Source of the DNA: B30-G6 sp964633115
GTDB lineage: Bacteria; Desulfobacterota; Desulfobacteria; Desulfobacterales; B30-G6
DNA length: 64,000 bases
Direction: 5' to 3'
Assembly (NCBI GenBank): GCA_964633115.1
Contig: CAZWEO010000011.1
Coordinates: 7,527 to 71,526, forward strand
The notes under the pieces were generated by a model that worked only from the letters and a program-made list of their open reading frames with translations, did not search any database and was not told the DNA's origin. The stretch's first letter is position 1. Each line of letters begins with the position of its first letter. This document shows, in pieces, positions 1 to 7,500 of this stretch. The position numbers were made by a program, and so were the translations under genes.

Positions 1-1
1 T

Positions 2-868
2 GCCATCAGCACCTATCTCACGGTGAGCTCGTTGTTTTGGTACACCGGCATGCTGCCGGATCTGGCGGCGATACGCGATCGCACCACCGGTCTGCGTCAC
101 AAAATTTTCCGCGTGCTCTCATTCGGCTGGTCCGGCGCCCATGAGCAGTGGCGTCACTATACCCGCGGTTATCTATTCTTTGCAGCCCTGGCAACACCTT
201 TGGTTATTTCGGTTCACAGCGTGGTCAGTTGGGATTTTGCATTGGGTATCATCCCCGGATGGCATACCACCATTTTTGCGCCCTACTTTGTGGCCGGAGC
301 CATTCATTCGGGCTTGGCCATGGTATTGACCTTGATGATCCCCTTGCGCAAACTTTTTAATTACGAACACATCATTACCATCGAGGTGCTGCAGAACGTC
401 GCCAAGACCATTGTGTTAACGGGTCTGATTGTCGGTTTGGCCTATGGGACTGAGTACTTTATTGCCTGGTACAGCCATAACCCCATTGAAATGGAGCAGT
501 TCCGCTGGCGAGCAGTTGGCGATTATCGCTGGGGATTCTATTTTATGGTGCTCTGCAATACGCTGACACCCCTGCTTTTTTTGTTTAAGAAAATTCGCAC
601 GTCCATCGTACCCTTGTTTATCATTTCTTTAATTGTAAATTTCGGTATGTGGTGGGAACGCTTCGTCATCATTGTCGGCGGTGTGGCCCACGGTTTTGCC
701 CCGCACGCCTGGGGTCTCTACGCCCCCACCATAATCGAATTTGGGATCATGTTGGGCACTTTCTGTCTGTTTTTCTTTTTGTTCTTGCTGTTTGCCAAAC
801 ACCTGCCCTCCGTTTCCATGACGGAAATGAAAGAAACAGTCGCGGGAGGACATGACCATGGCGCCTGA
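2..868 (+). CDS. actC: Alternative complex III subunit ActC, NrfD/PsrC-like membrane protein (5' partial)
   Basis: The reading frame is open to the window edge, so the true start lies upstream and only the C-terminal 288 residues are visible. They contain a series of long hydrophobic segments, roughly residues 55-75, 90-115, 135-160, 180-205, 210-235 and 245-270. The visible start matches the NrfD/PsrC quinol-interacting family, including an FWYTGMLPDLA stretch typical of ActC. In alternative complex III, ActC is one of two large integral subunits thought to handle quinol. The next genes are a DUF3341 protein and a second NrfD-like protein, the characteristic actC-actD-actF order, so the identity is firm although the iron-sulfur subunit ActB would lie outside the window. 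The stop overlaps the start region of actD, which implies translational coupling. Confidence 0.88.
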   Translation, partial: AISTYLTVSSLFWYTGMLPDLAAIRDRTTGLRHKIFRVLSFGWSGAHEQWRHYTRGYLFFAALATPLVISVHSVVSWDFALGIIPGWHTTIFAPYFVAGAIHSGLAMVLTLMIPLRKLFNYEHIITIEVLQNVAKTIVLTGLIVGLAYGTEYFIAWYSHNPIEMEQFRWRAVGDYRWGFYFMVLCNTLTPLLFLFKKIRTSIVPLFIISLIVNFGMWWERFVIIVGGVAHGFAPHAWGLYAPTIIEFGIMLGTFCLFFFLFLLFAKHLPSVSMTEMKETVAGGHDHGA

Positions 869-1370
869 AAGTCACATCATGGGACTGTTTAAGGATGAAG
901 ACCAGGTGGTTTCGGCTTTGGATGCCCTTAAAACCTCCCCGTTTAAATTTATTCGCGTGAATACACCCATACCCAGTCATAAAATTATGGATGCGCTCAA
1001 GCTAAAGAAAAGTAAGGTGGGCTGGTTCACACTTTGCGGCGGCATTCTCGGTTTCCTAGCCGGTTTTGGTTTGGCCATCTTTACATCCACCCGCTGGGAC
1101 ATGATGGTCAGTGGCAAGCCCATCGTGGCTATTATCCCCTTTGTGGTGGTGGGATTTGAAGCGACTATTTTGTTTGCCGTCTTCGGCAACGTCATCGGTC
1201 TACTGACCCAGATGCGTCTGCCCGACCAAAGCTGGTTGCAGCATTATGACCCACGCTGCTCTGGTGAACATTTTGGTGTACTGGCGGCCTGCAACGCCCA
1301 GCAGGAAGAGGAATTGAAGTCTTTTTTCGCACAACGCGGTGCGGATGTAACGGTTTTTGAGACAGGATAA
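858..1370 (+). CDS. actD: Alternative complex III subunit ActD (DUF3341)
   Basis: A 170-residue protein with a soluble N-terminal region, a hydrophobic hairpin (about residues 55-75 and 85-115) and a soluble C-terminus. This is the layout of the DUF3341 family, the hallmark small membrane subunit ActD of alternative complex III. Two in-frame ATGs exist at 852 and 858. I chose 858 because GGAGGA at 845-850 sits about 7 bases before it, whereas the spacing to 852 is only one base. The gene overlaps the end of actC and is followed after 3 bases by actF, so these are co-transcribed. It has no cofactor motif, as expected for a structural subunit. Family identity is well supported by context; the precise role of ActD is unknown in general. 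Confidence 0.85.
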   Translation: MAPESHIMGLFKDEDQVVSALDALKTSPFKFIRVNTPIPSHKIMDALKLKKSKVGWFTLCGGILGFLAGFGLAIFTSTRWDMMVSGKPIVAIIPFVVVGFEATILFAVFGNVIGLLTQMRLPDQSWLQHYDPRCSGEHFGVLAACNAQQEEELKSFFAQRGADVTVFETG

Positions 1371-1373
1371 GAT

Positions 1374-2594
1374 ATGATGATGGAACCCAACAGCGCTCCG
1401 GAACGATCTCCCTGGAACACACCTGTATTCTGGGTCTTCGCAACCTTGTTTGCGCTGGGTGCCGTGACGTTTATTTGGGGGCTTTCCAGTCATCATCCTG
1501 AAAAGACTTGGCAGACCTATTTGATCAATTTTCTGTTGTGGTCGGCTATTGCTCAGGGAGGCCTGCTGTTTTCGGCGGTGATGCACATCACCAAGGCGCG
1601 CTGGAGCGGACCGCTTGCCGGTCTTTCCGAGTCGTTCGCCGCCTTTTTCCCTTTGTCTTTTATTCTATTTTTGCTTCTCTTCACGGGTAAAATGCATGTT
1701 TTTCCCTGGCTGCATGAAGACCTGCATGGCAAGGAAGTCTGGCTCAACATCCCCTTTCTTTTTACACGCGACGGCATTGGGCTTCTAATTCTCTACATTT
1801 TAGGATTTGGATACCTCTTTTATGCCTTGCAACTCAAACTAAGCAATCAGGGGCCCGGTGGCCGCATACGCCAAATCATTTTCAATCAGCAGCAACGCAA
1901 GCAACTCTCAGACGAAAAGATACGTCAAAAAATGACTGTTTGGGGCGGGTTTTATATCCTGGCATTTGCCGTGGTTCTAAGTTTAATCGGTTTTGATTTG
2001 GTCATGAGCATGGATCCCCACTGGATTTCCACACTATTTGGTGCCTACCATTTTGTTAAATCGTTTTTTATAGGGCTGGGTGCCTTGATCATATTAGCCG
2101 CCATTGTTCAAACCCAGCAGGGTGAGAACACCCTTTTAACCCCAACCCATTTTCATGATGTCGGCAAGTTATTTTTTGGGTTCTGCCTGTTGTGGGCTGA
2201 TTTTTTTTATGTCCAGCTCTTGGTCATTTACTATGGTAACATCCCCGAAGAGACTTATTACATCATCACGCGCACCATGCAAGCACCCTGGAACAAGCTT
2301 GCATGGGGGGTATTCATTGTCTGCTTTGTGGGCCCGTTTTTCATCCTCTTGAACCAGAAAATTAAAACCAAACCCTTAATTATGGCGGTTATTTGTAGCG
2401 TCATCATCATCGGCATGTGGTTTGAGCACCTGCTCCTGTTGGGACCGGCTTTGAGCCATGGGTCTGCATCCATTTCTTTGGGATTTTCAGATGTCGTGAT
2501 AACGTTGGGATTTTTAGGACTCATGGTCCTGGCCATCCGTTTTTTCTTACACATCTTTCCGGAATTATGCAGTGTTGAAAGGGCAAAGCAGTGA
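1374..2594 (+). CDS. actF: Alternative complex III subunit ActF, NrfD/PsrC-like
   Basis: A 406-residue integral membrane protein with about ten hydrophobic segments spread over the whole length, resembling the NrfD/PsrC fold of ActC but shorter, as ActF is. In alternative complex III it pairs with ActC in the membrane and contributes to quinol oxidation or proton handling. It follows actD by 3 bases and its TGA overlaps the GTG start of the next gene (2591), so the block is translated as a unit. Three consecutive ATGs (1374, 1377, 1380) make the exact start uncertain by two codons; AGGATAAG lies just upstream. Identity rests on family resemblance and gene order. Confidence 0.85.
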   Translation: MMMEPNSAPERSPWNTPVFWVFATLFALGAVTFIWGLSSHHPEKTWQTYLINFLLWSAIAQGGLLFSAVMHITKARWSGPLAGLSESFAAFFPLSFILFLLLFTGKMHVFPWLHEDLHGKEVWLNIPFLFTRDGIGLLILYILGFGYLFYALQLKLSNQGPGGRIRQIIFNQQQRKQLSDEKIRQKMTVWGGFYILAFAVVLSLIGFDLVMSMDPHWISTLFGAYHFVKSFFIGLGALIILAAIVQTQQGENTLLTPTHFHDVGKLFFGFCLLWADFFYVQLLVIYYGNIPEETYYIITRTMQAPWNKLAWGVFIVCFVGPFFILLNQKIKTKPLIMAVICSVIIIGMWFEHLLLLGPALSHGSASISLGFSDVVITLGFLGLMVLAIRFFLHIFPELCSVERAKQ

Positions 2595-3103
2595 AGCAAT
2601 CCAAAACAGCCATACTTTTAACGCTTTTAACCTTGGTATTTTCAGCCGGATTCCTGTTTATTTTTTATGGGATGTCTGCAGATGCCATGGGACCGGAACA
2701 ACCGATACCCTTCAGCCATAATGTGCACAGCGGAATCAAGCAGATTCAATGTCAGTACTGCCACCCCTACGTGGCCTATTCCAACTTTCCCGGTATTCCG
2801 CCGGTGGAGAAATGCCTGCACTGCCATAATTACATTATTGCCCAGCACCCCTGGATTCAAAAAGAACACCAATATTTTAATACCAATACCCCGACACCTT
2901 GGGTCAAGGTCAACTATGTGGCCGAACATGTTCTGTTTAACCACCAACGCCACATTAACAAAAAAGTGGCTTGTCAGGAATGCCATGGCGACGTCCAAAA
3001 CCAGCAGCGCTTGCCGGCCAAGATCTGGCGCATGGGCGAGTGCGTCAAATGTCATCAGGAAAAAGGTGCCAACCTGGATTGTTGGCTGGCGTGTCACAGT
3101 TAG
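2591..3103 (+). CDS. actA: Pentaheme cytochrome c, ActA-like subunit
   Basis: A 170-residue multiheme cytochrome with an N-terminal membrane anchor (residues 6-27). Four canonical CXXCH motifs are visible at C54-H58, C75-H79, C128-H132 and C151-H155. A fifth, CX3CH, lies at C164-H169, the next-to-last residue. Five heme sites agree with ActA, the pentaheme electron-transfer subunit of alternative complex III, which faces the periplasm. It starts at GTG 2591, overlapping the actF stop. In most operons actA comes first, but here it follows actF and immediately precedes the oxidase subunit I gene, placing the electron exit of complex III next to the oxidase genes. The CX3CH variant at the end is unusual but is known in some multiheme proteins. 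An NrfH/NapC-like role is less likely given the context. Confidence 0.8.
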   Translation: MKQSKTAILLTLLTLVFSAGFLFIFYGMSADAMGPEQPIPFSHNVHSGIKQIQCQYCHPYVAYSNFPGIPPVEKCLHCHNYIIAQHPWIQKEHQYFNTNTPTPWVKVNYVAEHVLFNHQRHINKKVACQECHGDVQNQQRLPAKIWRMGECVKCHQEKGANLDCWLACHS

Positions 3104-3117
3104 ATAAGGGAGATTTC

Positions 3118-4491
3118 GTGTCGAGCCAAGAAACCACGCATAACAGCGATCAAAATCAAACGGCCATCGCCTTTACGCTGACGTCCGCCGCCTGGTTTGC
3201 CGTGGCGACAACCTTTGGACTGATTGCCGCCACGTATTTGATGGCACCCGATTTCATGGCCAACATCGAATATATCCATTTCGGACGCATGCGGCCTATG
3301 CATATCAACGCGGTGCTGTTCGGGTTTGTGACACCGGGTCTTCTGGCCGTGGCCTTTTACTATATCCCCAGGATGCTGCGTACGGAACTGCACAGCCAAA
3401 AATTGGGCGTCTGGACAGCCGTTTTTTGGAACATCACCGTCACCGCCGGCATGATCGGTATCTCCATTGGGCACACTCAGGGCCGCGAATATGCCGAACT
3501 GCCCTGGATCGTAGACATGATGGTGGTAGTGGTTTTTCTCATGGTCATCTACAATATGCTCATGACGATTCGAAAGCGGGTGGAACCCATTCTGTATGTC
3601 TCTATCTGGTATGCCATGTCAGCCATGATTTTAACAGCCTGCACCTACTGCCTGGGCAACGTCATCTGGAAACCCGACACCGGTGCGCTGATGGGAATAC
3701 CCGATGCTATCCTGCTTTGGTTTTATGGCCACAATGTTTTCGGGCTGCTGTTGTCACCCATGGCATTGGCGGTGGCATATTATGTATTGCCCATTGCCAC
3801 ACGTAGTCCGCTTTACAGCCATACCCTGTCATTGATCGGTTTTTGGTCTTTGATTATCGTTTACACGCATATCGGCACCCACCATTTGCTACAGGTTCCG
3901 GTGCCCACCTGGCTCAAAACCATATCCATCGTGGACAGCGTGGCCATGGTGATACCGGTGATGATCGTGCTCATCAACCTCTGGTACACGGTCAAGGGCA
4001 AGCTGGGCGACATCCACGCCGATATCGGCGCGAAGTTCATCTTTACCGGTACCATTTATTATTTTTTCGTCAATATGCAGGGGTCCTTAATGGCTTTACC
4101 CCATGTCCAGCGCATTACCCATTTTAACAACTGGGTTGTAGCACATGCCCACATCGGCGTACTTGGATTTGCCGGTGTAACCGCCCTGGGCGGTCTCTAT
4201 TTCATCATCCCCAGAATTACGGGCAAACCTTTGTACAGCAGATTTCTGGCTGACCTGCAATACTGGCTTGTGCTCATCGGCACGACTGGTTTCTTCGTGG
4301 TGCTCACTATCGTGGGGCTTATTCAAGGCAATGCCTGGTATAACGGCGAGACCCTCTATCGGACGCTGCCCGAAATTCAACCCTATTATGTCGTGCGTTC
4401 ATCCCTAGGCCTGCTGATTGTCCTCGGAGCCTACCTTGGGTTGTATAATGTTATTCGATCTCTCTATTTCAACCGCGGAGCTTCATCATGA
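3118..4491 (+). CDS. ccoN: cbb3-type cytochrome c oxidase subunit I (CcoN)
   Basis: The catalytic subunit of a C-family heme-copper oxygen reductase, with about twelve membrane helices. Expected metal-ligand histidines are present: RPMH for low-spin heme b, YGHN and THHL for CuB, and the paired AHAH segment for the two hemes. I chose GTG 3118, preceded by AAGGGAG, instead of the longer upstream frame that runs inside actA; this gives 457 residues, slightly short of typical CcoN. The family's conserved glutamate in the helix VII region (TFEGP in typical CcoN) appears to be glutamine here (NMQGS). The histidine pattern and the neighbouring CcoO-like gene argue against nitric oxide reductase NorB. 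The next gene overlaps by 4 bases. Confidence 0.88.
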   Translation: MSSQETTHNSDQNQTAIAFTLTSAAWFAVATTFGLIAATYLMAPDFMANIEYIHFGRMRPMHINAVLFGFVTPGLLAVAFYYIPRMLRTELHSQKLGVWTAVFWNITVTAGMIGISIGHTQGREYAELPWIVDMMVVVVFLMVIYNMLMTIRKRVEPILYVSIWYAMSAMILTACTYCLGNVIWKPDTGALMGIPDAILLWFYGHNVFGLLLSPMALAVAYYVLPIATRSPLYSHTLSLIGFWSLIIVYTHIGTHHLLQVPVPTWLKTISIVDSVAMVIPVMIVLINLWYTVKGKLGDIHADIGAKFIFTGTIYYFFVNMQGSLMALPHVQRITHFNNWVVAHAHIGVLGFAGVTALGGLYFIIPRITGKPLYSRFLADLQYWLVLIGTTGFFVVLTIVGLIQGNAWYNGETLYRTLPEIQPYYVVRSSLGLLIVLGAYLGLYNVIRSLYFNRGASS

Positions 4492-5420
4492 GGATGACAC
4501 CGACTGTCATCATTATCGGTATCCTGTCACTGTTGACGGCCATTACGCTGACCATGGTTTACTGGCCCTATACCACCCGTCATACAAAACCTTCAGAAAT
4601 TTTCCGTGAACGGTCGCCGGTAGAGGCTGCCGGTCGAAAAATCTATCTGGAAAATGGCTGTGTCTATTGTCACAGTCAATCGATTCGCGCTTTTGACTGG
4701 GGTCACGGCGCCGATCGGATCGCCCAAGCCGGAGACTACATCGCCGATGAACCGATTGCCTTAGGTTCCCAGCGCACCGGCGTCGATCTCTCCCAGGAGG
4801 GTGGCGAACACCCGGACGACTGGCACATTGCTCATTTCATCAATCCGCGTTACACGCGCCCGTCTTCCATCATGCCGCCTTTTGAGTGGCTGGGCATGAC
4901 GCGGATCGAGACGCTGACCCAATACACGCAAAGTCTGGGATTAAAAAATGCCGACAAACGCATGCAGCGGCAGCGCTTCTGGAAACAAGAATCCATCACA
5001 GCTTATGAAGCCGGACCGGATGCCAATGCGAAGTGGCTGTCGGACATTGTACCCGAGGGTTGGCACCAAATACCCAACCCCTATCCGACTACGCCGGCCA
5101 GCCTACAGCGGGGGCAAAAAATTTATCAATACTTTTGTATCGGCTGTCATGGCCCTATCGGGGATGGTATGGGACCGGCCCAGCCCTGGATATATCCGCC
5201 CCCGCTCAATTTTACTATTTTGAAGGGACGCGAGATTTCAGGCGGTATCCTCTACTATCAGATTATGAACGGCATAACCGGAACCGCCATGCCCTACTTC
5301 AAACGTGATCTAGAGTCTCAGAAGATCTGGGAGGTTGGGGATTATGTTGCCGTCAATTTTATTAATGAAAGTGATGCCGACGCTGAACCGCGCGGTATCG
5401 ATTCGGCGTGGGAGCCCTAA
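4488..5420 (+). CDS. ccoO: Diheme cytochrome c, CcoO domain fused to a second cytochrome c domain
   Basis: A 310-residue protein with an N-terminal membrane helix (about 5-25), a CcoO-like domain with CXXCH at C58-H62 and methionine-containing loops, and a second class I cytochrome c domain with CXXCH at C217-H221. Classical cbb3 oxidases have monoheme CcoO and diheme CcoP as separate proteins. Here one polypeptide supplies the CcoO heme and one CcoP-like heme, and no diheme CcoP is seen nearby. It starts at ATG 4488, overlapping the ccoN stop, so it should be made in fixed ratio with subunit I. It would carry electrons from alternative complex III or a soluble cytochrome to CcoN. The CcoO half is certain; calling the second half CcoP-derived is an inference. 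Confidence 0.82.
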   Translation: MRMTPTVIIIGILSLLTAITLTMVYWPYTTRHTKPSEIFRERSPVEAAGRKIYLENGCVYCHSQSIRAFDWGHGADRIAQAGDYIADEPIALGSQRTGVDLSQEGGEHPDDWHIAHFINPRYTRPSSIMPPFEWLGMTRIETLTQYTQSLGLKNADKRMQRQRFWKQESITAYEAGPDANAKWLSDIVPEGWHQIPNPYPTTPASLQRGQKIYQYFCIGCHGPIGDGMGPAQPWIYPPPLNFTILKGREISGGILYYQIMNGITGTAMPYFKRDLESQKIWEVGDYVAVNFINESDADAEPRGIDSAWEP

Positions 5421-5425
5421 AGGCA

Positions 5426-5577
5426 GGGTTCAAGGATCCGAGGATTCGAGGGGTCGAGGGTGGCTAATTGGAATCGGCAATTTGTTTATTCAACCACAAC
5501 TCAAACGAGTATAGTGCATTTTAACTTTAAACGGTCTGCCCACTTGGACCCTTGGGCCCTGGAATCCTCGAACCCTT
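5426..5577. repeat. Imperfect inverted repeat, MITE/REP-like
   Basis: The gap after the diheme cytochrome gene holds two imperfectly complementary arms, 5426-5460 and 5541-5577. Both are built from alternating TTCGAGG/TTCAAGG and AAGGGT words, separated by about 80 bases of AT-rich sequence. The arms could fold into a long interrupted hairpin. It is probably a non-autonomous interspersed repeat; no transposase is nearby. It interrupts the respiratory operon and might act as an mRNA stability or termination signal. Confidence 0.45.
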
Positions 5578-5647
5578 AGTAATTATTTCCACAACCTGGT
5601 AAACTGATAAACATAATCATAGAAATAAACGATAGGGTAACATAAAA

Positions 5648-5911
5648 ATGTACTTCCCCTACTATATTGCCTACATGGTCGTTGGATTTTCCATCACATT
5701 GGTGGTGTTTTTCTGGGCACTTAACCAGGGGCAATTTAAGGATCAAAACCGGGCTAGATACATACCGCTGCAAGCTGATTCACTCAATAAACCGACGAAA
5801 TTATCACGATTTGCGCGCATCGAGACATATGCCCTCTTCGCCTTGGTGGGTATCGCTCTGACTGCATCAGTGACGGTGATTATATTTTCCTTGCTCAAGG
5901 CAAACCTTTAA
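5648..5911 (+). CDS. ccoS: CcoS-like small membrane protein, cbb3 assembly
   Basis: An 87-residue protein with two hydrophobic segments (about 4-25 and 62-84). The first is followed by FFWALNQGQFKDQ, which fits the CcoS signature of a helix followed by a W-SGQFDD-like loop. CcoS is the small inner-membrane protein needed for cofactor insertion into cbb3 oxidase. Typical CcoS is about 50-60 residues with one helix, so the second C-terminal helix is an addition. The gene lies in the oxidase operon, and the copper ATPase of the same maturation route follows at 7501. The alternative is an unrelated small oxidase subunit. Confidence 0.6.
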   Translation: MYFPYYIAYMVVGFSITLVVFFWALNQGQFKDQNRARYIPLQADSLNKPTKLSRFARIETYALFALVGIALTASVTVIIFSLLKANL

Positions 5912-6109
5912 ATTCGGAAGTTTGTTGTCTTTGAAACGAGGCGTTTCATAATTATATTAATAATAATGTTCTAATGATCAAACATCAACTAAAAGATTTA
6001 ATCACTCTGATGGGCTGTTTGAATTTGGACATATAGAGCATTCGTATTACAAATGCTTCAACGGGAGCAACGGATCAGCATAGAAACTTGGTAATATGAG
6101 GTTAACTCA

Positions 6110-6385
6110 ATGAGATATTTTGAATTCCTGGGTATTCAACATGTGATCATGTACGTGTTCCCTGCGATTATATTGGTGTTCTTGTTTGCCATTGGCCTGG
6201 GATTTTACCATTTTCGAACCAAAGACGCCGCCGAGCGCGAATCACGCATCATTGAAGAATTTCCAGATGGCATCCAAGGTCGCAACGCGCCCTTTCCGGC
6301 AATTGCCTATCTGACCATTATCGGAACCATTATCTGGGTATTGGGATATATTCTAACGATCGGAATTAAGGAGTTCGCTTTCTGA
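6110..6385 (+). CDS. Heme-less CcoP N-terminal-like membrane protein
   Basis: A 91-residue protein with two predicted helices (about 12-32 and 65-85) joined by an EEFPDGIQGRNAPFP loop. That loop resembles the DGI-E-NNPLPRWW segment that precedes the second helix of diheme CcoP. There is no CXXCH, so if related to CcoP it represents only the membrane anchor, while a CcoP-like heme domain sits in the product of 4488-5420. GAGG about 8 bases upstream supports the start. The next gene overlaps by one base (TGATG). A structural role in the oxidase or in an oxidase/complex III assembly is likely; function is otherwise unknown. Confidence 0.6.
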   Translation: MRYFEFLGIQHVIMYVFPAIILVFLFAIGLGFYHFRTKDAAERESRIIEEFPDGIQGRNAPFPAIAYLTIIGTIIWVLGYILTIGIKEFAF

Positions 6386-6669
6386 TGGAAACACAGGCAC
6401 ATCCCACCTCAGCAGCAAAAACCTGGACCGTCATCGTGCTCATGATCGGTTGGGTGTTCTTTAAAGGCTGGTTGGCATACACTGTCATTGGCGATTTGGG
6501 TCAACCGGATTGGGACTACCGACCCATCAAAGATGTACCGGCCGAATCAGCTTATGCTGTCGGATCTCCCTATCATGCCCTACCGTTTGCCCAGCATGTA
6601 TTGGGTGAGCAAGGTCAGGAGGAAAATCCTGCGCATTTTAATGTGATCAGAGTTCAAGGTGTTCAATAA
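6385..6669 (+). CDS. Small single-helix membrane protein of the respiratory operon
   Basis: A 94-residue protein with one hydrophobic segment (about 13-35) followed by a hydrophilic, proline- and tyrosine-containing tail. I recognise no family. It begins in the stop codon of the preceding gene and ends directly before the actE-like gene, so it is certainly part of the operon. It lacks cysteines and metal-binding motifs. It may be an accessory subunit, comparable to the small unassigned subunits seen in complex III-oxidase assemblies; this is inference from position only. Confidence 0.55.
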   Translation: METQAHPTSAAKTWTVIVLMIGWVFFKGWLAYTVIGDLGQPDWDYRPIKDVPAESAYAVGSPYHALPFAQHVLGEQGQEENPAHFNVIRVQGVQ

Positions 6670-7182
6670 ATGAAAAAGATAATTGGATTCTTCATCGTCG
6701 TAGCCATTGTGGTCTTTTGCGCCTATCAGGCCTTGATGTACTACGACAATAATTTTCGCTACGGGCGTATGCGCGAAACACCGGGCGTCCGACCGCATGA
6801 AGAGCCCTTACTTGTACAAGAATCCGGTATCGTTCCCATCCATGGCGGAGATGCCGCTTATCGAGTTACGCCCGCGGTTGATCTGGTATCACCTTTAGAC
6901 CGACAAGCCGATGTTACGATCAAAAGAGGCAGCGATCTATATCATGTATTTTGCGCCCAGTGCCATGGCCTTAATTTTGACGGCAATGGAACTGTGGGTC
7001 AAAGTTTTAAACCCCTACCTGCCAACCTGCACAGTCCCGAGGTGCAGTCCAAATCAGAAGGCGAATTGTTCAAGTCCATCAGCTTTGGTGTTCCCGGTGG
7101 TCGCCAACCCGCCCTCGATACCACCATCCTGGCCCAGGATAGATGGTATATTATTGCCTTTGTCCAATCGTTGGGGCAATAA
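6670..7182 (+). CDS. actE: Monoheme cytochrome c, ActE-like subunit
   Basis: A 170-residue membrane-anchored cytochrome c: helix at about 4-22, then a GRMRETPGVRPHEEP stretch typical of ActE-type cytochromes, and one CXXCH at C95-H99 with a plausible distal methionine region downstream. ActE is the monoheme subunit of alternative complex III. Its position after the oxidase genes means the complex III set (actC-D-F-A ... E) brackets the cbb3 set, supporting a functional or physical association. ATG 6670 follows the previous stop without a gap. An alternative reading is a stand-alone cytochrome donating to the oxidase. Confidence 0.75.
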   Translation: MKKIIGFFIVVAIVVFCAYQALMYYDNNFRYGRMRETPGVRPHEEPLLVQESGIVPIHGGDAAYRVTPAVDLVSPLDRQADVTIKRGSDLYHVFCAQCHGLNFDGNGTVGQSFKPLPANLHSPEVQSKSEGELFKSISFGVPGGRQPALDTTILAQDRWYIIAFVQSLGQ

Positions 7183-7500
7183 GATCTTGCCTAATCCAAA
7201 TTCTTATTAAAATTGACACCTCATTTACAATCATCCAAAATCTAAATTATGATTTACAAATTCTTAAATCCGAATATCGAAATTCGAAACAATATCTAAT
7301 ACCAAAAATGCTAATGACCAAAACAAGATTTTGATGTAACGTGTTATCACTTATGTTTGGAACATTTGAACATTAGACATTTGAATTTGTTTCGAATTTC
7401 GATATTCAGATTTCGGATTTTAATCTTTGATTTACCTTCTATTTTGTTTGGTCATGCCTTTGTGCGAGGGTTTGACTCAGCCTAACGTTTATAATTTATC
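7183..7500. other. Gene-free AT-rich spacer with an inverted repeat
   Basis: No credible gene is seen. The stretch separates the respiratory operon from the copper ATPase gene. It contains complementary arms at about 7262-7301 and 7385-7421, sharing ATATCGAAATTCGAAACAA and its complement. It is probably another short interspersed palindromic element, and any promoter for the ATPase would have to lie in its right part. I could not assign a convincing -35/-10 pair. Confidence 0.5.
7265..7421. repeat. Inverted repeat, MITE-like
   Basis: The left arm at 7265-7292 and the right arm at 7385-7421 are near-perfect reverse complements over about 25 bases, with alternating TTCGAAATTC and TCCGAATAT words. 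The loop region is AT-rich and non-coding. There is no transposase. Resemblance to other palindromic spacers in this window suggests a shared family of non-autonomous elements. Confidence 0.5.

Noticed and set aside
2642..3097. 151-codon frame on the - strand over the pentaheme cytochrome gene
   Set aside because: The + strand frame has five heme motifs and operon overlap; the reverse frame shows nothing.
2971..3117. N-terminal extension of CcoN from the longer open frame
   Set aside because: It overlaps the actA heme-binding sequence in another frame and has no ribosome site; GTG 3118 has one.
3118..4491. Nitric oxide reductase NorB instead of oxidase subunit I
   Set aside because: The YGHN and THHL patterns and the neighbouring CcoO-like, CcoS-like and CcoI-like genes fit cbb3 oxidase; the NorB glutamates beside the metal site are not evident.
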